From CAYIBZ01 sp964361795 (GTDB lineage Bacteria > Patescibacteriota > Minisyncoccia > UBA6257 > WO2-44-18): a DNA stretch of 64,000 bases. This document shows, piece by piece, positions 1-8,692 of this stretch. The stretch spans positions 1-64,000 of the forward strand of contig CAYIBZ010000001.1 in assembly GCA_964361795.1 (NCBI GenBank), written 5' to 3'. The notes under the pieces are model-generated. The model did no database searches. It was not told where the DNA came from and worked only from the letters and a program-made list of their open reading frames with translations. Position 1 is the stretch's first letter. Every line of letters starts with the position of its first letter. Position numbers and translations under genes: made by a program.

Positions 1-225
1 TTGGTGGATTTTCTTAGTGAGGCGCTGGCGCTTAGCCACATACATAAAGAAATTTACAATAAGGTTATTTTTAGAAAATTTTCTCCCAATTCGCTGGAAG
101 CGGACTTGGAGGGCGCGCCTGCGGAATTCTTTGACGAGGATATTAAGGCCGTCACTTATCATGAAGCTGATGTTAAGAAAGATGCTAAAGGAAACTGGAG
201 CGCGGCAATTATTTTTGACATATAA
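1..225 (+). CDS. Archease, C-terminal part (RtcB activator), truncated by window edge
   Basis: Last 74 codons of archease, the small protein that activates RtcB by promoting its guanylylation and multiple turnover. The visible part carries family landmarks: VDFLSE at residues 2-6, an IYNKV stretch near 18-22, the AVTYHE motif at 50-55 and the closing hydrophobic IIFDI end. The TTG at base 1 is simply the first in-frame codon in the window; the real start lies to the left. The stop is 5 nt before the rtcB start, so the two are almost certainly one transcript. The identification rests on remembered family motifs plus the rtcB neighbour, which is the classic genomic partner. Confidence 0.9.
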   Translation: MVDFLSEALALSHIHKEIYNKVIFRKFSPNSLEADLEGAPAEFFDEDIKAVTYHEADVKKDAKGNWSAAIIFDI

Positions 226-230
226 CAAAA

Positions 231-1789
231 GTGGAAAATCGCATTGTTAAAATTAACGATTGGCTTTGGGAGATCCCCAAAAGCTATCGCGAGGATATGA
301 GAGTGCCGGCGCGCGTTTACGCGAGCAAGAACATGCTGGCTGAAATTCAAAAAGATCGCTCGCTGGAACAGCTTATCAATGTAGCGACTTTGCCGGGAAT
401 ACAAAAATGGGCGCTCGCTATGCCTGATGTTCATGAAGGGTATGGTTTTCCAATTGGCGGCGTTGCCGCTTTTGATCCCGCCGCCGGCGGGATTATTTCT
501 CCGGGCGGCATTGGCTACGATATTAATTGCGGCGTTCGGCTTTTGAGAACAGAACTTGCCAGAGAAGACATAGCGCCGCGATTGCAAGATTTAGGTCGCG
601 CGATTTTTAATTGGGTGCCTTCTGGAGTCGGCCGCGGAGGAAAATTAGTTTTGACAGGGACGGATTTTGACGCCATTTTGACTGGCGGGGCGCGGCGGAT
701 GCTGGAAATAGGGTACGGTGAAAAAGAAGATCTAGGCCGCATTGAATCAAATGGCGAACTCAAAGGCGCCGACTCATCTTTAGTTTCTGAATCCGCAAAA
801 GCCCGCGGGCGCGATCAACTTGGCACAATGGGATCGGGGAATCATTTTGTTGAAGTGGGTTATGTGGAAAAAATTTTTGATCAAGAAACGGCGAAAAAGT
901 TAAAACTTTTTCAAAATCAAATCACCGTGATGATCCATACCGGCTCTCGCGGGCTTGGCCATCAAGTAGCCACGGATTACATCCGGCTTATGAATAAAGT
1001 AATGCCGAACTATGGAATTTCTTTGCCAGATCGAGAATTGGCTTGCGCGCCATTTTCTTCCAAAGAAGGTCGGCAATATTTTTCCGCTATGCAAGCGGCG
1101 GCGAATTTTGCTTGGGCCAACCGCCAATTTATTACTTTTGAAGTGCGNNNNNNNNNNNNNNNNNNNNNNNNNNNNNNNNNNNNNNNNNNNNNNNNNNNNN
1201 NNNNNNNNNNNNNNNNNNNNNNNNNNNNNNNNNNNNNNNNNNNNNNNAAGCGGCGGCGAATTTTGCTTGGGCCAACCGCCAATTTATTACTTTTGAAGTG
1301 CGGGAAGCATTCCGGCAGGTATTGGGGGAAAAATCGCCGGAATTAGATGTCGTTTATGATGTAGCGCATAATATCGCTAAGATAGAAGAATATGAGATTG
1401 ATGGCGTCCGTAAGGAGATGATAGTGCACCGCAAAGGAGCCACTCGCGCTTTTCCCGGCCAGCCGGTGCTTATTCCTGGCAGTATGGGCACGGCTTCGTA
1501 TATCTTAACCGGACAAGAATCGTCCCTTACTGAAAGCTTCGGATCAAGCTGTCATGGCGCTGGCCGGCGGATGTCTCGCGCGCGGGCGCGCAGGGAAGTG
1601 AAGATCTCTGCGCTTCGCGAGGAGCTGAACAAACAAGGCATTGTGACCAATGCCGGATCAATCAGCGGGCTTACCGAAGAAGCGCCGATAGCATACAAAG
1701 ACATAGAGGATGTCGTTAATGTTATTCATACAGCCGGTATCGCCAGAAAAGTCGTTCGCTTGCGCCCTTTATCGGTAATTAAAGGATAA
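231..1789 (+). CDS. rtcB: tRNA-splicing ligase RtcB (interrupted by an artefactual N gap)
   Basis: RNA ligase joining 2',3'-cyclic phosphate (or 3'-phosphate) ends to 5'-OH ends with GTP and Mn2+. The GTG start is 5 nt after archease. Metal-site and catalytic residues are readable: PDVHEG (65-70), DINCGVR with D97 and C100, GNHFVEV with H205, HTGSRGLGH with H236, and after the gap DVAHN and the HRKGAT histidine that becomes guanylylated. The 100 N at 1148-1247 are flanked by identical 55-bp copies (1093-1147 and 1248-1302). Deleting 155 bp rejoins the two frames into about 467 aa, normal for the family. The stop is 2 nt before the next gene. Very secure family call. Confidence 0.97.
1148..1247. 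other. Assembly gap (100 N) inside rtcB
   Basis: Exactly 100 N between two identical 55-bp copies (1093-1147 and 1248-1302). The flanking contigs overlap, so no sequence is actually missing; removing one copy plus the N restores the rtcB frame. Confidence 0.97.
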
Positions 1790-1791
1790 GA

Positions 1792-2784
1792 ATGATAATT
1801 ATTTTTTGCGGAATACCCGGATCTGGCAAAACCACCATCGCGAAACGGCTAGTTGAACATTTGCGAAAACAAGGCAGTGTTAAACATTTTATTTCCGATG
1901 AGCTTAAGCCGCCGGTTTATAAAAAATTTTTCCAGATTTTGCCGGAAAATTTAGGAAAATATGATTTTCTGATTTTTGACGCCACTTTTTACAAAAAAGA
2001 ATGGCGTGAAAAAATGAAACAGCTGGCTAAAGGCGAAAAATTGCTTATGATTTATTTAGAATGCCCTCTGCAGATTGCAATTCAAAGAAATAAAAAACGC
2101 CGCGCAGGCATTCCGGAAGAAGCAGTTCATATTATGGCGGCTAATTTTGAAAAGCCCGATCGCGCCGACGTAGTTATTGATACTCAAAAAACGGCTGTTT
2201 CTGAATCCGTAAAAAAGATAATGAACTATATAAAAATCAAGAAGCGTGTTTTTGTTGCTATTGGCCTATCCCAATCGCTCCAAAGCAAAATTTTAGAATG
2301 GGAAAGAAAATTTCGGAATTTGCCGGTCCGTTGGCTTGCCGGAAAAAATTTGCATATCACGCTAATTCCGCCGTGGTACGCGGAAGAAAAAGAAATTGAA
2401 AAAATTAAAAAAATCTTGAATAGCATTGGCGGCGTCATTAAACCTTTTGAAATAAAATTTGAAAAAGTGGCTTTCGGGCCGGCGCCGCGCCAACCGCGGC
2501 TGATTTGGGCGGAAGGGGCAGTTCCCGGCGAATTGATCAAGCTTAAGACTCGTATTGAAAAAATGCTTGGGCAGAAGCCCGAAAAACGCCCGTTTTTTCT
2601 GCATCTCACGCTGGCGCGATTTCGTCCGGAAGACTTCAAATCTTTTCCACGGCAAATTTTGAATGAAAAAGTGGAATGGAAAGAAGAGGCGCAAAGCTTT
2701 GTTTTGATGGAATCCAGACTATCCCGATTAGGAGCAGACTACGAAGTTTTGCGAGTTGAAAAATTGAGCGGCGGGTTGACATAA
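1792..2784 (+). CDS. Fused P-loop kinase and 2H phosphoesterase (LigT/ThpR-like), probable RNA end-processing enzyme
   Basis: A 330-aa protein with two domains. Residues 1-150 form a P-loop kinase of the AAA_33/polynucleotide-kinase-like type: GIPGSGKTT at 7-15, a FDATFYKKEWR stretch at 62-72, and an Arg-rich lid with RNKKRR at 99-104. Residues 151-330 are a 2H phosphoesterase of the LigT/ThpR family with both HxT motifs, HIT at 188-190 and HLT at 271-273, and the family's closing YEVL. ThpR enzymes open 2',3'-cyclic phosphates; the kinase substrate is not fixed by sequence. It follows rtcB by 2 nt, so it is probably co-transcribed with the ligase and archease. The domain order matches the kinase-CPD half of fungal tRNA ligase Trl1. 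An RNA-healing role is inference. Confidence 0.85.
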   Translation: MIIIFCGIPGSGKTTIAKRLVEHLRKQGSVKHFISDELKPPVYKKFFQILPENLGKYDFLIFDATFYKKEWREKMKQLAKGEKLLMIYLECPLQIAIQRNKKRRAGIPEEAVHIMAANFEKPDRADVVIDTQKTAVSESVKKIMNYIKIKKRVFVAIGLSQSLQSKILEWERKFRNLPVRWLAGKNLHITLIPPWYAEEKEIEKIKKILNSIGGVIKPFEIKFEKVAFGPAPRQPRLIWAEGAVPGELIKLKTRIEKMLGQKPEKRPFFLHLTLARFRPEDFKSFPRQILNEKVEWKEEAQSFVLMESRLSRLGADYEVLRVEKLSGGLT

Positions 2785-2841
2785 AAAATGCTGGTTTGTT
2801 AATCTGTTATTTAAGGATTAGAATTTGGCGGGAGGAAAAGG

Positions 2842-3282
2842 ATGGACGCGACCCGCAAGAAAACGGTATATCTAATTGGTTCTTTGCGAAATCCAGAGGT
2901 GCCAAAAATAGCCAAAAGAATCAGAGAGCTTGGGTTTGATGTTTTTGATGATTGGTATGCCGCCGGCCCAGAAGCGGATGACAAATGGAGAGATTATGAA
3001 AAGGCAAGAGGCCGCACTTACAAAGAAGCATTAAAAGGTTTTGCGGCAAATCATGTTTACAAGTTTGATTTGAAGCATTTAAACAAATGCGATATCGCGG
3101 TATTGTATCTGCCGGCGGGGAAATCAGGCCATTTGGAGTTGGGATATATCATCGGAAAAGGGAAAAAGGGCTATATTTTAGTTGATAACCCCGAAAGATG
3201 GGATGTTATGTATAAATTTGCAAGCGGCGTATTCCACAATTTTGAAGAATTGGAAAAAGAACTGAAAAGAATAAACAAATAA
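2842..3282 (+). CDS. Nucleoside 2-deoxyribosyltransferase-like protein
   Basis: A 146-aa protein with the fold signature of nucleoside 2-deoxyribosyltransferases: a first strand VYLIGSLRNP (9-18), a conserved DDWYAAGPE loop near 36-45, a CDIAVLYLPAG strand and loop (83-93), then GHLELGY with candidate nucleophile Glu99. Such enzymes cleave or swap N-glycosidic bonds; related folds act as nucleotide or NAD hydrolases. The start is supported by a GGGAGG Shine-Dalgarno sequence at 2830-2836, which most core genes here lack. It sits 57 nt after the kinase/2H gene and before a clear terminator, so it may close that operon. Fold-level call only. Confidence 0.7.
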   Translation: MDATRKKTVYLIGSLRNPEVPKIAKRIRELGFDVFDDWYAAGPEADDKWRDYEKARGRTYKEALKGFAANHVYKFDLKHLNKCDIAVLYLPAGKSGHLELGYIIGKGKKGYILVDNPERWDVMYKFASGVFHNFEELEKELKRINK

Positions 3283-3286
3283 AAAA

Positions 3287-3312
3287 CCACCCGAGCAGGG
3301 TGGCTTTTATTT
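3287..3312 (+). terminator. Rho-independent terminator
   Basis: Stem CCACCC/GGGTGG with a 5-nt loop, followed by CTTTTATTT, a few bases after the deoxyribosyltransferase-like stop. It closes the rtcB transcription unit. Confidence 0.85.
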
Positions 3313-3320
3313 AATAGGAA

Positions 3321-3352
3321 TTATGGACCTATTCGCACGAATAGGTCCATAA
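3321..3352. repeat. Near-perfect 32-bp palindrome
   Basis: Arms TTATGGACCTATTCG and its exact reverse complement around a central CA. The core CCTATTCG..CGAATAGG recurs as a fully perfect palindrome at 46748-46783, so this looks like a slightly decayed member of the same family. Confidence 0.8.
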
Positions 3353-3408
3353 AATTTAATGAGTATAAAATTATAAAAATTATAAACACGCGAATCTCAA
3401 TTCCGATA

Positions 3409-3417
3409 TGTTATAAT
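3409..3417 (+). promoter_or_regulatory. Extended -10 promoter element
   Basis: TGtTATAAT (extended -10) about 60 nt upstream of the polyproline gene. No good -35 is visible. This TGtTAtAAT form recurs before the cupredoxin gene, and as TGtTAAAAT before aspS and the sigma4/HARE gene. Confidence 0.5.
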
Positions 3418-3477
3418 TAAAACACTTGCGTATAAAGGTCGAAAACTATCAAAAAATTATCAATATAAAATATAAAG

Positions 3478-4761
3478 ATGAACATTGCGCTTTTAGTACT
3501 TACAAGAGCCGCTGTTCTGGGCGTGACAGTGTTGGCGTTAGAGGGAGCTAATTTAATGAGCGGCGGAGACATGTATCTCGCCAGTCTTAGTCAATTAGCA
3601 CAATCTGGAGGTACACCTCCTCCACCGCCACCTCCGCCTCCTCCGCTTCCGCAGGGAGAAGGGGGATCAGGAAGCGGAAGCAACATGTTGCCTCCACCTC
3701 CGCCACAAGAAGGAGGAATTGGAGGATCTACTAATAAAAAGCACGAACCTCCGCTACCGCCTCCACCGCCGCAAGGTCAACAGCACAGTCCTGTTCTGAC
3801 TCCTAAAAGTTCCGGATTTCAGCCGCCATCTCCGCCGCCTCCGCCTGAAAAAAATAAAGGGACAATGAAAAACGGAGAACTGATGGAATCTAAAGGAAAC
3901 AAAGATAAAGATTCTAAGGACAGCCGCTTCAATAATGACAATTCTGATCGGAATGATAACGGCGAACATTCTAATTTCTTCAAAGGGCAAGAGAAAGAAG
4001 AGGAAGAATCAGAAGAAAATTTTGGCCAGGAAGATTACATTGATCCTCGCGAGATCAGCGATACTTTAAAACAAATCAAAGATCTCAAGCGTCAGATTAG
4101 CCAGCTTATTAAGCAGGCCCAAAGAGCTAAAATTGCTAATGGCACCTTGGATGGATTAAATAAAGTTTCTTCGGATTTAGACAGGATCAAAAATGTTTTA
4201 TCAAGCTCTGATGATGTTGGAGAACAGCGGGACGCGCTTCAAGAATTTAGAGACGGCCAGTATTGGGATGAAGTAAACAAAGCAAGAGCAGTTATTGAAG
4301 TTCCGAAGCAGATTAAGGAAATTGAAAATTCTCTGAAACGGCTAAAAAGGGTCATTTCCCAAAAAGCAGCCAAAAACCTTGGCCTAGATTTAAACAGAGT
4401 TCAGTTTGATATTACGAAAATGGAAGCGAATATTGCCAACGTTAAAGGTATGCTTGCCAGCGGCGACTTAGAAGGAATCAACGAACAGATGCAGGAATTT
4501 TGGGAAGGAGGCCATCCGGGAGAGATTGAAGGAGTGATTACGGCCGTTCGCGACTTGAGAAACATGATGAAACGAAGCCGGAATTCAGAAGCGGTTGCCA
4601 ATGCAGAGCAGGTTTTACAAGAAGTAACCGCTCTATTTAACGCTGGCGATTATCGCGAAGCGCGAGAACTTCTTGATGAATCTAGAAATACTATATTCCG
4701 TTCACTGCAACAGCAAAATAGAAGAAATTCCGGAAGTTTGTTGAAATTCTTCGGCCATTAA
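3478..4761 (+). CDS. Exported polyproline / coiled-coil protein, unknown function
   Basis: A 427-aa protein of three parts: a hydrophobic N-terminus (about 2-22) likely to act as signal peptide or anchor; a low-complexity region (about 45-130) with a run of ten prolines at 47-56 and shorter runs of five or six; and a charged alpha-helical region (about 165-427) with coiled-coil character and repeated patterns such as FRDGQYWDE and FWEGGHPGE. No catalytic motif is seen. The Asp/Asn/Lys-rich stretch around 130-170 looks disordered. Long Pro runs stall ribosomes unless EF-P acts, and efp is present at 37.5 kb. Probably a cell-surface or envelope structural protein; no family recognised. Confidence 0.75.
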   Translation: MNIALLVLTRAAVLGVTVLALEGANLMSGGDMYLASLSQLAQSGGTPPPPPPPPPPLPQGEGGSGSGSNMLPPPPPQEGGIGGSTNKKHEPPLPPPPPQGQQHSPVLTPKSSGFQPPSPPPPPEKNKGTMKNGELMESKGNKDKDSKDSRFNNDNSDRNDNGEHSNFFKGQEKEEEESEENFGQEDYIDPREISDTLKQIKDLKRQISQLIKQAQRAKIANGTLDGLNKVSSDLDRIKNVLSSSDDVGEQRDALQEFRDGQYWDEVNKARAVIEVPKQIKEIENSLKRLKRVISQKAAKNLGLDLNRVQFDITKMEANIANVKGMLASGDLEGINEQMQEFWEGGHPGEIEGVITAVRDLRNMMKRSRNSEAVANAEQVLQEVTALFNAGDYREARELLDESRNTIFRSLQQQNRRNSGSLLKFFGH

Positions 4762-4779
4762 TAAAATAAAACTGCTAAT

Positions 4780-5835
4780 TTGAATCTTATCCAATCACTA
4801 AAAGAATTTTTTGAAAGATACGAACGCCGCATTGGATTCGCCTTTCTTATTGGCGGTTTTATTTTTGACAGCTTAACTCTCCAGCGAGTGGATTTTTTAC
4901 TGGATAATTTGGTTTTGCTTTCATATTTGACAATCGTAGCTTTGGGAATAGTAATTTCTAATTTGCCGGTAGGAAAGCGCATCAGTAATTTTACGTCCTA
5001 TTTAATGCAGTTTGCCTTCGGCGGACTTTTCAGCGGCTATATTGTTTTTTATTCTCGCAGCGCCTCTTTAATAGCCAGTTGGCCGTTTTTGCTGATGTTG
5101 GGAGTGTTTTTTATCGGCAACGAATTTTTCCGAAAACATTATGAACGATTAAATTTCCAGCTGGCGATTTTTTTTATCGCGGTTTTCTCTTACTCAATTT
5201 TTTCTCTGCCAGTGGCCTCTCACCGCTTAGGAGCCGATGTGTTTGTTTTAAGCGGATTGGTCAGTTTGGCGGCTGTCGCGGGAGTGATTTACTTAATAAA
5301 AAAGATCGCGCCAGAACGGCCATTTAGCCATCACACGGCTCTTATGATTGGAACAATTTATGTTATTTTTAACATTTTATATTTCAGCAATATCATTCCG
5401 CCGATTCCTTTGGCGATAAAAGAAGCGGGGATTTATCATAATGTTGTTAAAATGCCGGACGGCGGTTATTCGCTTCTAGCCGAAAAGCGCGCTTGGTACG
5501 AATTTTTTGAAAAAAATAAATTTTATTTCTTGCCAGGCGAACCCGCTTACGCTTATAGCGCGGTATTTGCTCCAACTAAATTGGAAGGCGAAATTTTTCA
5601 TCGCTGGTCTTTTTATGATGAACGGCAAAAAAAATGGATTGAATCCAGCCGCATTGGTTTTTCTATTGTCGGAGGGCGAGACAGAGGATATCGCGGCTAT
5701 TCTGCCAAAGAAAATATTTTTCCCGGCCTTTGGCGAATAGACGTTATCACCAAACGCGGGCAAATTATCGGCCGCGTGAAGTTCCGCGCGATAGAAACAG
5801 ACGTTCTGCCAGAATTGGAGTCGCGAAATAAGTAG
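4780..5835 (+). CDS. Polytopic membrane protein with C-terminal DUF2914 domain
   Basis: A 351-aa protein starting at TTG. Residues about 15-210 contain seven or eight hydrophobic segments, with a GFAFLIGGFIFDSLTLQRVD opening typical of CPR homologues. The C-terminal 100 residues match the DUF2914 pattern: an RW.FYDERQKKWIESSRIGF stretch, then GGR.RGYRG and PGLWRIDVITKRGQIIGRVKF. Function is unknown; DUF2914 domains are often extracytoplasmic beta-rich modules. It follows the polyproline gene by 18 nt and converges on obgE with only 7 nt between the stops, leaving no room for a separate terminator. No Shine-Dalgarno site is seen, so the TTG start is the least certain point. Confidence 0.8.
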   Translation: MNLIQSLKEFFERYERRIGFAFLIGGFIFDSLTLQRVDFLLDNLVLLSYLTIVALGIVISNLPVGKRISNFTSYLMQFAFGGLFSGYIVFYSRSASLIASWPFLLMLGVFFIGNEFFRKHYERLNFQLAIFFIAVFSYSIFSLPVASHRLGADVFVLSGLVSLAAVAGVIYLIKKIAPERPFSHHTALMIGTIYVIFNILYFSNIIPPIPLAIKEAGIYHNVVKMPDGGYSLLAEKRAWYEFFEKNKFYFLPGEPAYAYSAVFAPTKLEGEIFHRWSFYDERQKKWIESSRIGFSIVGGRDRGYRGYSAKENIFPGLWRIDVITKRGQIIGRVKFRAIETDVLPELESRNK

Positions 5836-5842
5836 ATTTCAA

Positions 5843-6814
5843 TTACTTCGCGTATTTTTCTTTAATAATGCCATTCAAGATTTTTTTAATGTTTTCTAAG
5901 CTTTCACTGTCGTGAATAGAAACCGGCATCGCAGACGGGTTTAGTTTTTTTAAAGCCGCTAATTTGCTTTTCAGGTCTTTTTGATCCAATAAATCGCTTT
6001 TAGAAAGAAACAAATACTCTTTTTTCTTTAAGAGTTCCGGGTTGTGGGCGCCAAGTTCTTTTCGGATAACAGAATATTCTTTTTCCGGACTGGAAGAATC
6101 GGCGGAAATCAGATGAAATAGTATGGAGGTTCTTTCAATGTGCCTTAAAAATTTAGTTCCCAATCCTTTTCCTTGAGAGGCATGCTCAATCAGGCCGGGA
6201 ATATCGGCGATAATTAATTCGTAATAAGCGCCAAGATGCGGCTCTAGTGTTGTGAATGGATAATTGGCAACTTTGCTTTTAGCGTTAGTGAGTTCATTGA
6301 TCAGACTGGATTTTCCGGCATTAGGAAAACCAATCAGGCCGACGTCGGCAATTAATTTAAGTTCCAGCCGCAAAGTGAATTTTTCTCCGGGAAGGCCTTC
6401 TTGGAATTCCTTCGGACTGGTATTGCGGGGAGAGCGAAAATGAAAATTTCCTTTGCCGCCATGGCCGCCCTTAGCTAATAATCGCCGTTCATTGATAGCG
6501 GTAATTTCCTGTTTCGTATCTTTATTTAGATTATGAATAACGGTTCCTACCGGAACTTTCAAAATCAAATCTTCCCCAACTCGGCCGTCTCGGAATTGGC
6601 TTCTGCCGTTTTCTCCATTGCCGGCCCCCAGTTTCTTTTTGAAGCGGAATTGACGCAACGCGGAAAGGTCCGATACGCCTTCGCAATAAATATCGCCTCC
6701 GTTGCCGCCGCTTGCTCCGGTCGGCCCTAAAGCCAGCTTATTTCTATTGAAAGCCACAGCCCCTCGTCCGCCGTCTCCGGCGGCAACGCTCATTGTTACA
6801 TCATCTATAAGCAT
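5843..6814 (-). CDS. obgE: GTPase ObgE/CgtA
   Basis: Essential Obg-family GTPase acting in large-subunit ribosome assembly and stress control. The glycine-rich Obg domain spans residues 1-155 (DGGRGAVAFNR, GGNGGDI, GGHGGKGN), followed by the G domain: G1 GFPNAGKS 162-169, G2 threonines near 188, G3 DIPG 204-207, and SKSD in place of the usual NKxD. Length 323 aa; the optional C-terminal Obg-specific domain is absent. It diverges from the DUF167 gene and converges with the DUF2914 gene. Confidence 0.97.
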   Translation of the reverse strand: MLIDDVTMSVAAGDGGRGAVAFNRNKLALGPTGASGGNGGDIYCEGVSDLSALRQFRFKKKLGAGNGENGRSQFRDGRVGEDLILKVPVGTVIHNLNKDTKQEITAINERRLLAKGGHGGKGNFHFRSPRNTSPKEFQEGLPGEKFTLRLELKLIADVGLIGFPNAGKSSLINELTNAKSKVANYPFTTLEPHLGAYYELIIADIPGLIEHASQGKGLGTKFLRHIERTSILFHLISADSSSPEKEYSVIRKELGAHNPELLKKKEYLFLSKSDLLDQKDLKSKLAALKKLNPSAMPVSIHDSESLENIKKILNGIIKEKYAK

Positions 6815-6879
6815 AGTTTTGTCTTTCGTTATTCTAATCTATTTACCGGATGCGGTCACTTTTGTTATCCTACTGGCGT

Positions 6880-7098
6880 ATGAAAATTTTTGTTAAAGCA
6901 AGGCCGCTGGCTAAAGAAGAAAAAGTGGAAAAAATTGACGATCAGAATTTCACTGTTTCAGTAAAGGAGCCGCCGGTGGCTGGACAAGCAAATCGGGCAA
7001 TCGTGAAAGCGCTCGCGGAATATTTTAATGTTTCTCCATCGCAGGTGCGGCTTGTTTCCGGTTTTTCTTCAAAAAATAAAGTATTTGAAATTACATGA
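6880..7098 (+). CDS. DUF167/UPF0235 (YggU-like) protein
   Basis: Small 72-aa protein of the DUF167 family: starts MKIFVKARPLAKEEKVEKI, with the conserved PPVAGQANRAIVKALAEYF block (31-50) and SQVRLVSGFSSKNKVFEI end. The family has a compact alpha/beta fold and no firmly assigned biochemical role. The ATG at 6880 is preferred over an upstream in-frame ATG because family alignment begins there. The stop overlaps the pseudouridine synthase start by 4 nt, so translation is probably coupled. Confidence 0.88.
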   Translation: MKIFVKARPLAKEEKVEKIDDQNFTVSVKEPPVAGQANRAIVKALAEYFNVSPSQVRLVSGFSSKNKVFEIT

Positions 7099-7763
7099 AT
7101 TATCCAATCCGGATAAATAAATATTTGCGAGATAAAGGTTTGGCTTCTCGGCGAGAGGCAGACGAATTAATCGCGGTCGGGAAAGTATTTGTAAACGGAA
7201 GACCGGCAAAAGAAGGGATGATGATTAGCGAAAAAGACAAAGTGGAATTGCGGCAGGAGAAAAAAATCCATCGCTACCTCGCTTATTACAAGCCGCGGGG
7301 ATTAGCTACGCAGGCAGAATTAGAAAAAGAAAGCGTTGTTTCTCATTGGCAAAAAGAAGGCTTATTTCCAATTGGCCGGCTGGATAAAGAATCGGAGGGT
7401 CTTATGATTTTAACTGACGATCGCCAATTAACTTCTAAGATTTTAGGGTCAGAATCGGGAGTGGAAAAAGAATATATTGTCCGAGTCAGAGAATCGCTGC
7501 GGAAAAATGTAGAAGCGATTTTTAAAAAGGGAATGCAAACAGAATCGTTAGGCGCGTTACTTCCAGCCGAAGCCGAAATTGAAAGCGAACACAGTTTACG
7601 AATAATTTTACGCGAAGGCAAAAAACACCAGATTCGGGTTATGTTGTCCGAATTAGGTTACACGGTTGAATCGCTAAAACGCGTACGGATCGGAAAAATC
7701 TCTCTCGGCAATTTAAAACCGGGCAAGACAAAAGTTCTTACATTGAAAGAAGTCCAGAGATAA
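7095..7763 (+). CDS. Pseudouridine synthase, RsuA/RluB/E/F family
   Basis: A 222-aa rRNA pseudouridine synthase. An N-terminal S4 RNA-binding domain (INKYLRDKGLASRREADELI, 6-25) precedes the catalytic domain with GRLDKESEGL (94-103, catalytic Asp97) and the later REGKKHQIRVML block. Whether it targets 16S or 23S rRNA cannot be told from sequence. It begins inside the last codons of the DUF167 gene. Its 3' end overlaps the tail of a possible tiny gene on the other strand (7738-7884). Confidence 0.93.
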   Translation: MNYPIRINKYLRDKGLASRREADELIAVGKVFVNGRPAKEGMMISEKDKVELRQEKKIHRYLAYYKPRGLATQAELEKESVVSHWQKEGLFPIGRLDKESEGLMILTDDRQLTSKILGSESGVEKEYIVRVRESLRKNVEAIFKKGMQTESLGALLPAEAEIESEHSLRIILREGKKHQIRVMLSELGYTVESLKRVRIGKISLGNLKPGKTKVLTLKEVQR

Positions 7764-7884
7764 GGACCATGAGCGCCCAAACGTAATGAAGCCAATTTGG
7801 CCACTTTAACATTACGGTGAGTGCCATGAAAACGGAAAGCAAAACCGCTCCCCATCCCATGAACAATCCTGTTAATAATTCCAT
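7738..7884 (-). CDS. Putative 48-aa two-helix membrane protein
   Basis: Short ORF reading MELLTGLFMGWGAVLLSV, then a second hydrophobic stretch ending LISGLLSM. Two hydrophobic helices are separated by a short loop with KWPNW. It fills an otherwise empty intergenic stretch and overlaps the pseudouridine synthase 3' end by 26 nt, tail to tail. No Shine-Dalgarno site is obvious. The support is composition and position only. Confidence 0.45.
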   Translation of the reverse strand: MELLTGLFMGWGAVLLSVFMALTVMLKWPNWLHYVWALMVLISGLLSM

Positions 7885-7925
7885 TATATATCCATAATAC
7901 CACTTCTATTTTATATTATAATAGC

Positions 7926-8624
7926 ATGCTTGTTAATAACTTTCCGGAAGAACTAATTGCGCCAATGATTGGCGCCGCGGTTACGATGCTGGTTTTAGTG
8001 TGGTGGATATTCCATTTGGCGGCAAAACGGCTAATGTCATCAATTTTAATCGGCATCATTTTATCGGCGTGGCTATTAGCTGTTTATTTTCTTTCGCCTA
8101 GCGGATTTTTCTTTAAATTATCCTTATGGCCTCTTCCTAATATCGGATTGATATTTATTCCTATTATTACTGGCGCAAGTGTTTTGGCAGGATCAGCTGC
8201 CTTTCAAAAAATCGTTGATAATATTTTCCAGCCTTGGCTGATCGGAGTTCAAGTTATGCGCGTTATGGGCGCGTCTTTCTTGGCGCTTTACGCGAGAGGC
8301 CTTATGCCGGCAGAATTTGCTATTCCGTCAGGAATTGGCGATATTGTCATTGGAGCCGCCGCTCCAGTTGTAGCTATCATTTTATTTTTCAACCAATCCT
8401 TCGGACGAAAATTAGCGATTGTTTGGAACATTGCCGGTTTTCTAGAACTGGCAAACGCAATTGTTTTGGGATTTCTAACTTCGCCGACGCCATATCAATT
8501 ATTATCGTTGGATAATCCCAATATATTTCTTTTTGATTTTCCGCTTGCCCTGATTCCTGGCTTTGCCGTGCCGCTTTCTTTGCTTCTACATATTTTCTCT
8601 TTGCGCGTATTGTTTAAAAAATAA
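7926..8624 (+). CDS. Polytopic membrane protein, unknown function
   Basis: A 232-aa protein with about seven hydrophobic helices (near 12-30, 37-55, 70-90, 103-118, 130-150, 160-180, 200-228). Loops contain VQVMRVMGASFLALYARGLM and IPSGIGDIVIGAAAP, which look conserved rather than random. No named family is recognised. TATATT/TATAAT boxes at 7913-7922 lie immediately before the ATG, implying a leaderless transcript. Confidence 0.75.
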   Translation: MLVNNFPEELIAPMIGAAVTMLVLVWWIFHLAAKRLMSSILIGIILSAWLLAVYFLSPSGFFFKLSLWPLPNIGLIFIPIITGASVLAGSAAFQKIVDNIFQPWLIGVQVMRVMGASFLALYARGLMPAEFAIPSGIGDIVIGAAAPVVAIILFFNQSFGRKLAIVWNIAGFLELANAIVLGFLTSPTPYQLLSLDNPNIFLFDFPLALIPGFAVPLSLLLHIFSLRVLFKK

Positions 8625-8692
8625 ATCAACGATCTTGATATTATCAATAAATAGTGATAATGTAACCACAGCTCTTATGAGGAGGCAGCTCT

